Source: Verrucomicrobiota bacterium (GTDB lineage: Bacteria > Verrucomicrobiota > Verrucomicrobiia > Opitutales > Opitutaceae). From it: a DNA stretch of 48,464 bases. Position 1 is the stretch's first letter; the number at the start of each line of letters is the position of its first letter. The translations under genes were made by a program, and so were the position numbers. The notes beneath the pieces are model-generated. The model searched no databases. It saw only the letters and a list, made by a program, of their open reading frames with translations, and had not been told where the DNA came from. Of this stretch, positions 1 through 7,762 are shown one piece after another. The stretch is from positions 1-48,464 of the forward strand of contig JACQWL010000006.1 of NCBI GenBank assembly GCA_016209255.1. The letters are read 5' to 3'.

Positions 1-258
1 GAAGGCAACCGGAACGCCGGCAAAGCCGTGGGTGAAAAAGGCGAGTCGACGACGCTGGGCCGGTCGGAGGGCTACCGGCCGCTCGTACAGGCGATTGTGA
101 CTTTCTTTCAGACCGGGATTTCTCCGGTGCCGGAGCAGGAAACAATCGAGATCATGGCCTTCATGGAGGCCGACGTACTGAGCAAGGCCCGAGGCGGCCA
201 GCCGGTGAAGATTGCGGAAGTCATGAAGCAACCGGGCGAAAAGGCCCGGAAGAACTGA
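1..258 (+). CDS. Gfo/Idh/MocA-type oxidoreductase, C-terminal end (partial)
   Basis: The reading frame is open from base 1, so the track start at 28 is not a real start and the gene enters from outside the window. About 85 residues are visible. The pattern FFQTG..PVP..ETIEIMAFMEADVLSKARGGQPVKI resembles the C-terminus of secreted NAD(P)-dependent Gfo/Idh/MocA oxidoreductases common in Planctomycetes and Verrucomicrobia. The nucleotide-binding Rossmann domain lies upstream and cannot be checked. The sulfatase begins 52 bp downstream on the same strand, so co-transcription is possible. The family call rests only on this C-terminal signature. Confidence 0.6.
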   Translation, partial: EGNRNAGKAVGEKGESTTLGRSEGYRPLVQAIVTFFQTGISPVPEQETIEIMAFMEADVLSKARGGQPVKIAEVMKQPGEKARKN

Positions 259-310
259 CGGGACGGGCGGCATCGTTCACTCCACCGGAAACCCAGTTCA
301 AATTCCTCGT

Positions 311-1903
311 GTGAAAACAACGAACGCCTTCACCCACGCCGTTGTTGTCGCCAGCCTGCTGTCGCTGGCTCCGGCCGCGACCCTTCTCGGCGCGCAGCCA
401 GCCAAGCGGCCCAACTTTCTCTTCATCATCACCGACGACCAAGCACCGTTCGGCCTGAAGGCCTACGAGCCGAACTCGCCGCTGCAAACGCCGGTGCTCG
501 ATCGCCTGGCCGCGGAAGGGATGACCTTTGACGCCATGCATGGCATGGGTGCATTTGTCTCCGCCGTCTGCACGCCTTCCCGTCACATGGTCATGACGGG
601 ACGCACCCTCTGGCATCTGCCGGAGAGCCTGACGTCCCGGACCTTCGTCAACTACCCCGCCGAGCGCTGCCCACCAGGGATCGAGCAGAACACCATTCCC
701 GCGGTTTTCAACCGCGCCGGCTACGCCACGATGCGCACTTGCAAGCCGGGCAACAGCTACGAGGGCGCCAACAAATTGTTCACCATCCGCCGGGACGCCG
801 ACAAACGCGGTGGCACCGACGAGACCGGCAGCGCCTGGCATGCCGAGCAGGTGCTTGATTATCTCAAGCAGCGCGACGCGGGCCGGGATGCCGCCCCATT
901 CCTAATTTACTACGGCTTCTCGCATCCCCACGACACGCGCGACGGGAAGCCCGAGCTGCTCGCCAAGTACGGCGCGGTCAATCACGCGGATCCCAACACC
1001 CTTCCGCCGGCGAACCCCAAGGCGCCCCCGCTGCCGATTAACTACCTCCCGGCCCACCCGTTCAACCAGGGCCAGCCCGGGGGACGCGACGAGACCCTGG
1101 TCAGCGGCGTGTGGGAAAGGCGCGACGAGATCACGATCCGCAACGAGATCGGGCGCTATTTCGCCTGCTGCGAAAACGTCGACCTTCAGATCGGGCGTGT
1201 CCTCGCCAAACTCAAGGGGATGGGCGAGCTGGATAACACCTACGTCTTTTTCACCGCCGACAACGGCATCGCCATCGGCCGCCACGGCCTGCAAGGGAAG
1301 CAGAACCTTTATGAACACAGCTGGCGGCTGCCTTTCGTCGTGCGAGGTCCCGGCATCAGGCCGGGATCCCGGGCCAAGGGTAACGTCTACCTGCTCGACG
1401 TACTGAGCACCCTCTGCGACCTGGCCGGCATCGCGCCTCCGGCGACGAGCGAGGGCATCAGCTTCCGACCCGTGTTGGAGGGAAAGCGCGACACCGTGCG
1501 GGACGTCCTCTATGGCGTCTTCTGCGGCGGCACGAAACCGGGCATGCGCGCGGTGAAGAAAGGGGATTGGAAACTCGTCAAATTCGATGTGCTCGACGGC
1601 GCCGTCCGCGAAACCCAGCTCTTCAACCTGGCGGAAAATCCCAACGAGCTGCTCGAACAGCACCATGATCCCAAGGTCATCGCGCTCACGGGAAACACCC
1701 CCGCGAAAAACCAGCGCAACCTGGCCGGCGATCCGCGCTACGCCGCAAGATTGGCGGAGATGGAAACGGTGCTTCTCGACGAAATGCGCCGGCACGATGA
1801 CCCCTATCGACTTTGGAACCAGCCCAAGGACGGACTGAAGGCGCCGCAGGAGGCGCCCCCGCCCCAGAAACAAGGCAAGGGACCGGCCGCTCGTAAGCTA
1901 TAA
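311..1903 (+). CDS. Secreted sulfatase (formylglycine type)
   Basis: Predicted type I sulfatase of 530 residues, hydrolysing sulfate esters, most likely from polysaccharides or glycans. A Sec signal peptide (hydrophobic core VVVASLLSLAPAATLLGA) precedes PNFLFIITDDQ, whose paired Asp residues (42-43) bind calcium. CTPSR begins at Cys87 and matches the CxPSR motif whose Cys is converted to formylglycine. TADNG and GLQGKQNLYEHSWRLPFVVRGPG in the second half match the conserved metal- and sulfate-binding region. The start is GTG with no obvious Shine-Dalgarno. Length fits the family. The exact substrate cannot be read from sequence. Maturation would need a formylglycine-generating enzyme encoded elsewhere. 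Confidence 0.92.
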   Translation: MKTTNAFTHAVVVASLLSLAPAATLLGAQPAKRPNFLFIITDDQAPFGLKAYEPNSPLQTPVLDRLAAEGMTFDAMHGMGAFVSAVCTPSRHMVMTGRTLWHLPESLTSRTFVNYPAERCPPGIEQNTIPAVFNRAGYATMRTCKPGNSYEGANKLFTIRRDADKRGGTDETGSAWHAEQVLDYLKQRDAGRDAAPFLIYYGFSHPHDTRDGKPELLAKYGAVNHADPNTLPPANPKAPPLPINYLPAHPFNQGQPGGRDETLVSGVWERRDEITIRNEIGRYFACCENVDLQIGRVLAKLKGMGELDNTYVFFTADNGIAIGRHGLQGKQNLYEHSWRLPFVVRGPGIRPGSRAKGNVYLLDVLSTLCDLAGIAPPATSEGISFRPVLEGKRDTVRDVLYGVFCGGTKPGMRAVKKGDWKLVKFDVLDGAVRETQLFNLAENPNELLEQHHDPKVIALTGNTPAKNQRNLAGDPRYAARLAEMETVLLDEMRRHDDPYRLWNQPKDGLKAPQEAPPPQKQGKGPAARKL

Positions 1904-1975
1904 TACGGCGAATTCGGGGCCGGGAAGGGCAGTTGAGCTTTTCCCCGGTCGATTCGTCTCTATCAATGTCCATCT

Positions 1976-4366
1976 GTGGCCAACTCACCTCCAGGCAGCC
2001 CGCCGTCCGCCACGCTCACCGGCGTGCTCGAGCGGATCATCTTCCTCAACGAGGAGAATCATTACACGATCGGCGAGTTCCGGCCGGACACGCCGGCTCC
2101 AGGCGGCGTCCCAGCCGACGTCAAGGCTACGGCGGACAATTCGGCCGGCAAGCCGTCGGCCCGTCCTGAGCTAGTGACCATCGTCGGCGCGCTGCCCGGC
2201 GTGGAGTGCGGCGAGACGCTTCACCTCACCGGCGAGTGGACGCGCCACGCGCAGCACGGCGCGCAATTAAAGGTGCTCGCGTTCCGGAGCGAGCTGCCGT
2301 CCAGCGTCTACGGCATCCGCAAATACCTCGGCAGCGGGCTCGTGCCCGGCATCGGCAAGGTTTACGCCAACAAGATCGTCGACGCGTTCGGCACCGACAC
2401 CTTCCGGGTTTTGAGCGAGGAGTCCGGGCGGCTGCGCGATGTCGCCGGCATCGGCAAGAAGCGCGCGACGGCGATCAAGCAGGCCTGGGAGGAAAAGCGC
2501 ACCGAGCGCGAGCTCTACATTTTCCTGCAGACCTACGGCGTCACGCCGGGTCAGTGCGTGAAGCTGGTGAAGCATTTCGGCGGCGACGCGAAGCGCATCC
2601 TCACGACCGAGCCCTACCGGGTCGCGCGCGAGATCGAGGGCATCGGGTTCAAGACCGCCGATCGCATCGCGATCAATCTCGGGTTCGCCAACGACGCCGC
2701 GCCCCGGCTCGACGCCGGTATCATCTACGCGCTCGAGACGCTGCAGGAGGAAGGCCACACCGCCTTCCGCGAAGCCGACCTCCGCGACCACACGGCCAAC
2801 CTGCTCGAGACCGACTCCAAGCTCGTCGAGGCCCGCATCGCCGCCCTCGTCGAAGCCAAGGCGCTCGTCCGCCACCCGCCCGCCGCCGAGGACGCGACAC
2901 CCCTGCGCGCCGCCGCTCCCCTCCCCGGCTCGGGGCTCCTGCAATTGCCGCACAACGACCGCGCCGAGCAGAAAATCGCCGGCGTCGTCGCCCGGCTCAC
3001 GCGGGTGGCCAGCGGGCTGCCTCCGATCAAGGTCGATGCCGCGGTGCAGTGGGCCGAGCAGAAGGCGGGCTTCGCATTCCACGAGTTGCAGCGCGCCGGC
3101 CTGCGAAATGCGTTGAACCACAAGCTCACCATTCTCACCGGCGGACCCGGAACGGGAAAAACCACGATTCTGCGTGCGCTCGTCGAAATTCTGAAAGCGA
3201 AGAAAGTTCGCGTGCACCTCGCCGCCCCCACCGGCCGCGCCGCGCAGCGGCTGGCCGAGACGACCGGCGGCTTCGCGTCGACCATCCACCGGCTGCTCAA
3301 GTACGACGCGACGCGCGGCGGATTCACCGCGAACGAAAACTCGCCGCTCGCAACCGACTTTCTGGTCGTCGACGAGGCGTCGATGCTCGACGCCCGGCTG
3401 GCGGCGGCGCTGATGCAAGCCGTGCCTTCGCGCGCCCATCTGCTGCTCGTCGGCGACATCGACCAGCTCCCGAGCGTCGGCGCCGGCAACGTGCTGAAGG
3501 ATCTCATCGCGACCGGGCACGTGCCGGTCACGCGCCTCACCGTCATTTACCGCCAGAAGGAGCAGAGCGGCATCGTCATCACGGCCCATGCGATCAACTC
3601 CGGCGATCCGTCGCTGCCGCCCACGGTGCCCGAGGTTGCCGGCGCGCAGCCGTGGAACGATCTCACCTTCGTGGCGGCGAGCGATGCCGAGGACTGCCTC
3701 CGCAAAGTCATCCAGCTCTGCACCGAGTTCGTGCCGCGGCATTGGAAATGGTTTAGTCCGGTCAACGACGTGCAGGTGCTCGCGCCGATGCACAAGGGCA
3801 CCGCCGGCGTCGCCAATCTGAATACCCAGCTCCAGGCCGCGCTGAATTCATCGGTGGGCGGTGCGCTCCGCGCGCCGCCTGACCGCGCGCGGAGCGCACG
3901 GTCCACCCTCCGCACGGTCAACGGCGAGTATCGCCCCGGCGACAAGGTCATCCAGCTCCGCAATAATTACGAAAAAAACCTGTTCAACGGCGACATCGGC
4001 ACGGTTGTCGCGGTCGATCCCGAGACCAGTACCCTCGAGGCCGATTTCGATGGCGAGCGGCACACATTCGATCGCGGGGAGTTTGCCAACCTCGCGCTCG
4101 CCTACGCGATCAGCATCCACAAGTCGCAGGGCAGCGAGTACCCGGTGGTGATCGTGCCGCTGCTAAAGGCGCATTTCATGATGCTCCAGCGCAACCTGCT
4201 CTACACGGCGATCACGCGCGGCAAGAAGAAAGTTTTTCTCGTCGGCGAGCCCGCCGCCTACGCGATGGCTGTGCGCAACAGCGAGTCGAAGCTGCGCATC
4301 ACGCATCTGCGGGAGAAAATCATGGCGCTGACGCAACGGCCGCAATCGCCGGGGTTCGCGGGCTGA
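1976..4366 (+). CDS. recD2: ATP-dependent RecD2-type DNA helicase
   Basis: A 796-residue SF1B 5'-3' helicase of the RecD2/RecD-like family, which acts in DNA repair without RecBC. The N-terminal TLTGVLERIIFLNEENHYTIGEF matches the RecD2 OB-like domain. Tandem helix-hairpin-helix motifs follow (GLVPGIGKVYANKI, VAGIGKKRATAIKQ, IEGIGFKTADRIA; about residues 120-240). Walker A GGPGTGKTT is near residue 390 and Walker B is VVDEAS. C-terminal motifs are SIHKSQGSEYPVVIVPL and LYTAITRGKK. The GTG start lies inside a degenerate copy of an intergenic repeat (CTATCAATGTCCATCTGTGG). Residues 40-60 and 640-660 contain poorly conserved insertions. The closest alternative would be RecD of RecBCD, but the HhH array and length favour RecD2. 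Confidence 0.93.
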   Translation: MANSPPGSPPSATLTGVLERIIFLNEENHYTIGEFRPDTPAPGGVPADVKATADNSAGKPSARPELVTIVGALPGVECGETLHLTGEWTRHAQHGAQLKVLAFRSELPSSVYGIRKYLGSGLVPGIGKVYANKIVDAFGTDTFRVLSEESGRLRDVAGIGKKRATAIKQAWEEKRTERELYIFLQTYGVTPGQCVKLVKHFGGDAKRILTTEPYRVAREIEGIGFKTADRIAINLGFANDAAPRLDAGIIYALETLQEEGHTAFREADLRDHTANLLETDSKLVEARIAALVEAKALVRHPPAAEDATPLRAAAPLPGSGLLQLPHNDRAEQKIAGVVARLTRVASGLPPIKVDAAVQWAEQKAGFAFHELQRAGLRNALNHKLTILTGGPGTGKTTILRALVEILKAKKVRVHLAAPTGRAAQRLAETTGGFASTIHRLLKYDATRGGFTANENSPLATDFLVVDEASMLDARLAAALMQAVPSRAHLLLVGDIDQLPSVGAGNVLKDLIATGHVPVTRLTVIYRQKEQSGIVITAHAINSGDPSLPPTVPEVAGAQPWNDLTFVAASDAEDCLRKVIQLCTEFVPRHWKWFSPVNDVQVLAPMHKGTAGVANLNTQLQAALNSSVGGALRAPPDRARSARSTLRTVNGEYRPGDKVIQLRNNYEKNLFNGDIGTVVAVDPETSTLEADFDGERHTFDRGEFANLALAYAISIHKSQGSEYPVVIVPLLKAHFMMLQRNLLYTAITRGKKKVFLVGEPAAYAMAVRNSESKLRITHLREKIMALTQRPQSPGFAG

Positions 4367-4433
4367 CTCCAACTTGCTTTCAAGCTGCGGCCGAATCGGC
4401 CGGTTGCAGGAGCCTGCCCGCCCTGGTGGTGGG

Positions 4434-4449
4434 CCGAAGCATGCTTCGG
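4434..4449. repeat. 16-bp perfect palindrome
   Basis: CCGAAGCATGCTTCGG is a perfect palindrome in the 149-bp gap between the helicase and the S9-family gene. It has no T-tract, so it is not a convincing terminator on either strand. It could be a degraded REP-like unit or a protein-binding site. Confidence 0.5.
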
Positions 4450-4515
4450 GGGTATCCAACCCATGATGAATGAACTGAACCGAAACTTTGCCCGCGGCGC
4501 GGCGTCTGCGCTGCC

Positions 4516-6858
4516 ATGCTTGTGTCGCTGTGCCGCAAACCGGGCTGGATTCTGGCCGCCGGCCTCGTCGTGCTTCCGCTCGCGGCCGCCGAGGACGCCA
4601 CCGCCGCCCGCATCGCCCGCCTGTTTGCGCCTTTCCGCACCGACGCGGCTTCACTCTCCCCGGACGGAAAACATCTCGCGTATTCCCTGCACGAAAACGG
4701 CACGCTCGCCCTCATGCTCGTCGCGCTCGGACCCAACAAGGCGCGGCAGGTCGCGGTTTCGGCGGACTACGTCGAGCCCATGTCCGGCAACAAGGAGAAG
4801 CTCCCGTCGCGGCTGACCTACCTGCGGTGGAAAAGCGCCACGCGGCTGGTTTTTTCCGTGGACGACAACATCATCTGGGCCATCAACGCGGACGGCACCG
4901 AGCCGCGCCGGTTGATCGCCGCCCGCGATGTGCGCACGGACTGGCAGGAGAAGCGGGAGCGCAATCCGGGGTTGACCCGCGAAGGGCGAGGCGGGGGCGG
5001 CGGCGGCCAGTTCTCCCGCCGGCCCAACACGCCCGACATGGCGGCCGACACCACGCCGCCCACGGATCCGCTCGGCGGCAGTCTCAGCGAGGAAGACGCC
5101 GCTGCCGGCGTGGCCGGCCTGCCCTCCGCCGATACCGCAGACGTCTTCGGCGCCTTCGCCCTCGCCTGGAATACGGATCGCCACCCGGTCGTCGCCGAAC
5201 TGCTGGAAGACGATCCGGACAACATTCTCGTCGAAGCCCGCAGCAACACCGGGCTGCTGGACGACGCCGTGACGCTCAACGGCGCCGAGATGTCCGCCAC
5301 GCTCTTTCGCGTCAACGTGCGCACGGGCAGGTCGAAGCCGGTGGAGGACATCGATGCCGCGGGCCGACTGGTCCCGGACCGCAGCGGCCAGCCGCGGCTC
5401 GCGCTCCATTTTTTCAATACGGAGCGCCGCCTCGATTATTTCACCGGCAAACGCTGGCAGCAACTGGATGCCGCCGTGCCGGCGCTCGCCGCCGCGCCCT
5501 TCCGGTTGACGCCGGAAAACTTCCTCGGGCGGCATTCGTTTCCGCTCGGCTTCGACCGCGACACGCAGCGGCTCTACTTTGCCTCGAATGCCGACCGCGA
5601 CACGTACGGCATCTACTGCCTGAACCTGCAGACGGGGCTGCGCACGGATCTCGCGATCGAACATCAGCGACTCGATCTCGCCGACCCCGGCGACGCCCTC
5701 CGCACCGAACAGCTGGTGTATGACCGGGCGGGAAAAAAAGTTGTGGGCGTGCGGATGAATGCTCCCGCCTGGCCCACGACTGCGTGGTTCGACCCCGAGC
5801 TGAACGCCGTGCAGCAGAGTCTCGAGCGCGGCGCCCAGAAATCCGTCGTCCAAATCCTGGAATGGGATGCGAAGCGGGAGAATATCCTGGTTCATCTCGC
5901 GGGGGAAAACGATCCCGGCGCGTTCATGATTTTCCGGCGAGCCGAGGCCAAGCTGCAGGAACGTGCCCGTTGCGCGCCGGAACTTACGCCCGAGGTCCTC
6001 AACCGTTCGCTGCCGTTTTCCTTCGATGCGTCCGCCGGCCGGCGGCTCTCGGGCGTCGTGACTTATCCCCGGAGCCCGCGCCTCACTCCCCCGCCCGTGT
6101 TGATCTATTTTCATGATGGCCCGTGGGGTCGCGACGTGCCGGGTTTCAATCGCGGGGCGCAGGCGCTGGCGACGATGGGCTTCGCCGTCGTGCAGGTGAA
6201 TTATCGCGGCTCGGGCGGCTTCGGACTCCAACACCTTGCGGGGACGAAAACCGATTTCGATCGCGCAGCGGTGGACGACGCGCTGGCGGCGCTGGATTTT
6301 CTCGCCGGACAAATGCCGCTGAGCCGCCGCCTCGTCGCCGCGCTCGGCACCGGCTACGGCGGATACCTCGCGCTGCGCGCGGTCCAGCTCCATCCCGAAA
6401 AACTGCGCGCCGCGGTGGCGCTCAACGCACCGACCGATTTGCCCGTCTGGATCAACCAGCAGCCGGAGGCCTCCACCGAAGTGAGCCTGCCCGCGCCGGA
6501 TTCGTTTCGTACTGCGGTGCGCCGGGCGCTGTTTGGCACCCAATCTGCGCAGCTCAAGGCGATGTCGCCCCTGACGCACGCGGCCACGGTAAAGGCGCCG
6601 GTGCTGCTGATCCACGGGGCCAAGGATCAGATCGTGCCGCCGACCCACTCCCTGCGGATGCGCAATGCCCTGCAAAAGGCCGGCGCCACCGTTTCACATC
6701 TCGAACTCCCGAGCGAAGGCCACGCCAACTGGCGGCCGAACACCTCGACCCGCGTTTTTCGCGAGATCGAAATGTTCCTGAACGAACACATCTACAATTA
6801 CGCCGTGCGCACGGGCGAACCGACGGTGGTACCGGAGAAAATTGGGCCGGAGAAATAG
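4516..6858 (+). CDS. S9 (prolyl oligopeptidase)-like protein lacking the catalytic serine
   Basis: A 780-residue secreted protein with an N-terminal signal peptide (WILAAGLVVLPLAAAE), a beta-propeller-like region (residues about 35-510) and a C-terminal alpha/beta-hydrolase domain. YFHDGPWGRDVPGFN and VVQVNYRGSGGFG are typical of the S9 family. The nucleophile elbow reads G611-T-G-Y-G-G616, whereas the family motif is GxSxGG, so the expected Ser613 is Gly. The other triad members appear intact: Asp704 in HGAKDQ and His736 in EGHANW. It is therefore probably inactive as a peptidase, or has another role. Residues about 150-190 form a Gly/Arg/Pro-rich insertion in the propeller. The reading frame is otherwise undamaged. 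Confidence 0.85.
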   Translation: MLVSLCRKPGWILAAGLVVLPLAAAEDATAARIARLFAPFRTDAASLSPDGKHLAYSLHENGTLALMLVALGPNKARQVAVSADYVEPMSGNKEKLPSRLTYLRWKSATRLVFSVDDNIIWAINADGTEPRRLIAARDVRTDWQEKRERNPGLTREGRGGGGGGQFSRRPNTPDMAADTTPPTDPLGGSLSEEDAAAGVAGLPSADTADVFGAFALAWNTDRHPVVAELLEDDPDNILVEARSNTGLLDDAVTLNGAEMSATLFRVNVRTGRSKPVEDIDAAGRLVPDRSGQPRLALHFFNTERRLDYFTGKRWQQLDAAVPALAAAPFRLTPENFLGRHSFPLGFDRDTQRLYFASNADRDTYGIYCLNLQTGLRTDLAIEHQRLDLADPGDALRTEQLVYDRAGKKVVGVRMNAPAWPTTAWFDPELNAVQQSLERGAQKSVVQILEWDAKRENILVHLAGENDPGAFMIFRRAEAKLQERARCAPELTPEVLNRSLPFSFDASAGRRLSGVVTYPRSPRLTPPPVLIYFHDGPWGRDVPGFNRGAQALATMGFAVVQVNYRGSGGFGLQHLAGTKTDFDRAAVDDALAALDFLAGQMPLSRRLVAALGTGYGGYLALRAVQLHPEKLRAAVALNAPTDLPVWINQQPEASTEVSLPAPDSFRTAVRRALFGTQSAQLKAMSPLTHAATVKAPVLLIHGAKDQIVPPTHSLRMRNALQKAGATVSHLELPSEGHANWRPNTSTRVFREIEMFLNEHIYNYAVRTGEPTVVPEKIGPEK

Positions 6859-6902
6859 GCGCGGATATTTTTTCCCGCGAATCACGAGGCATTTGTTCCG
6901 AG

Positions 6903-6976
6903 GTAGGAGCCTGCTGGCAGGCGATTCTCCGTGCACGAAAAACAACTTCAATCATCGCCTGCCAGCAGGCTCCTAC
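6903..6976. repeat. REPIN-like paired REP element (GTAG type)
   Basis: Two perfect 23-bp arms (beginning GTAGGAGCCTGCTGGCAGGC) lie in inverted orientation, separated by 28 bp. Each arm starts with GTAG and holds its own small palindrome (GCCTGC-TG-GCAGGC). This is the layout known for REP/REPIN elements mobilised by RAYT (TnpA-REP) transposases. It lies between two convergent genes, where it could also act as a bidirectional terminator. No RAYT gene is in the window. Confidence 0.75.
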
Positions 6977-7009
6977 CCAAACCATCCTGCGGTGATTCGC
7001 GCCTTTTCT

Positions 7010-7723
7010 TCACGTCGCCGGCAACTCGCGAACCTTGAGATTCCGGAAGGACGCTTCGTCGTTGTGATAGGTCAGCAAGAGATGGCCGCGGACCTTTTTG
7101 CCGAAATCCTCGGTGGTCCTGAATTTCGTCTTTTGCACCTGCTCAAGGATCGCCGGGCTGCCGCACTCGTATTCCACCACCTTCGCGCCATTGAGCCAGT
7201 GCTCGACATGGTTGCCCTGGACGACGATGCGCGAGTGGTTCCATTCGCCGGACGGCCTGACCTTCTTCTTCGAGGCGTCGGGTGCGACGACGAGGTAGAA
7301 TGCCGCGGTGGTACCGTCCGCGTGATCCTTCACCGTCGAGTCATCGATCATCTGGTATTCGTGCCCAATCCCCCCGCGTTTGTCGGTGACAAAATACTTC
7401 ACGCCGTTGTTCGACTTCGGCGGCATGGCCCATTCCCACGAGAACTCGAAGTCGTCGAATGTTTGGTCCGTGATGATGTCGCCGCCCTTGGCACCGGCAA
7501 CGCACGTGAGCACGCCGTCCTTCACGACCCAGCCCTTGGCCGGCGGGCCGGGCTGTTTGACGCCATGCCAGCCGCCGAGCGACTGACCGTCGAAGAGGAG
7601 TTTCCAGCCGGCTTTCTTCTCGGCGCTCGTGAGCGTATTGAGTGGCGCGTTGGCGGCGAGAGCGGACGAAGCGACTACGAGGAGCAGCGCGACAAAACGA
7701 AGGAGCGGGCGAAGGAGTTTCAT
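7010..7723 (-). CDS. DUF1080 (3-keto-disaccharide hydrolase-like) secreted protein
   Basis: A 237-residue protein with a Sec signal peptide (LLRFVALLLVVASSALAANA) followed by a single DUF1080 domain, a LamG-like jelly-roll fold abundant in Verrucomicrobia and Planctomycetes. Characteristic stretches are GWKLLFDGQSLGGWHG, WVVKDGVLTC, FDDFEFSWEW, SNNGVKY and HEYQMIDD. The family includes 3-keto-glycoside hydrolases, but most members are uncharacterised, so the activity is tentative. Length is typical. It is convergent with the S9-like gene, and the REPIN lies between them. The next gene upstream on the same strand ends 39 bp before the start codon, so the two may be co-transcribed. Confidence 0.9.
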   Translation of the reverse strand: MKLLRPLLRFVALLLVVASSALAANAPLNTLTSAEKKAGWKLLFDGQSLGGWHGVKQPGPPAKGWVVKDGVLTCVAGAKGGDIITDQTFDDFEFSWEWAMPPKSNNGVKYFVTDKRGGIGHEYQMIDDSTVKDHADGTTAAFYLVVAPDASKKKVRPSGEWNHSRIVVQGNHVEHWLNGAKVVEYECGSPAILEQVQKTKFRTTEDFGKKVRGHLLLTYHNDEASFRNLKVRELPAT

Positions 7724-7762
7724 GGCGCCGTTATACGCCAGCCGGCCCCAACCTTCAATCCG

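Noticed and set aside
1904-1975. Terminator after the sulfatase gene (GCCGGGAAGGG...TTTTCCCCGGTC)
   Set aside because: The stem has mismatches and no T-tract after it, so it is not convincing.
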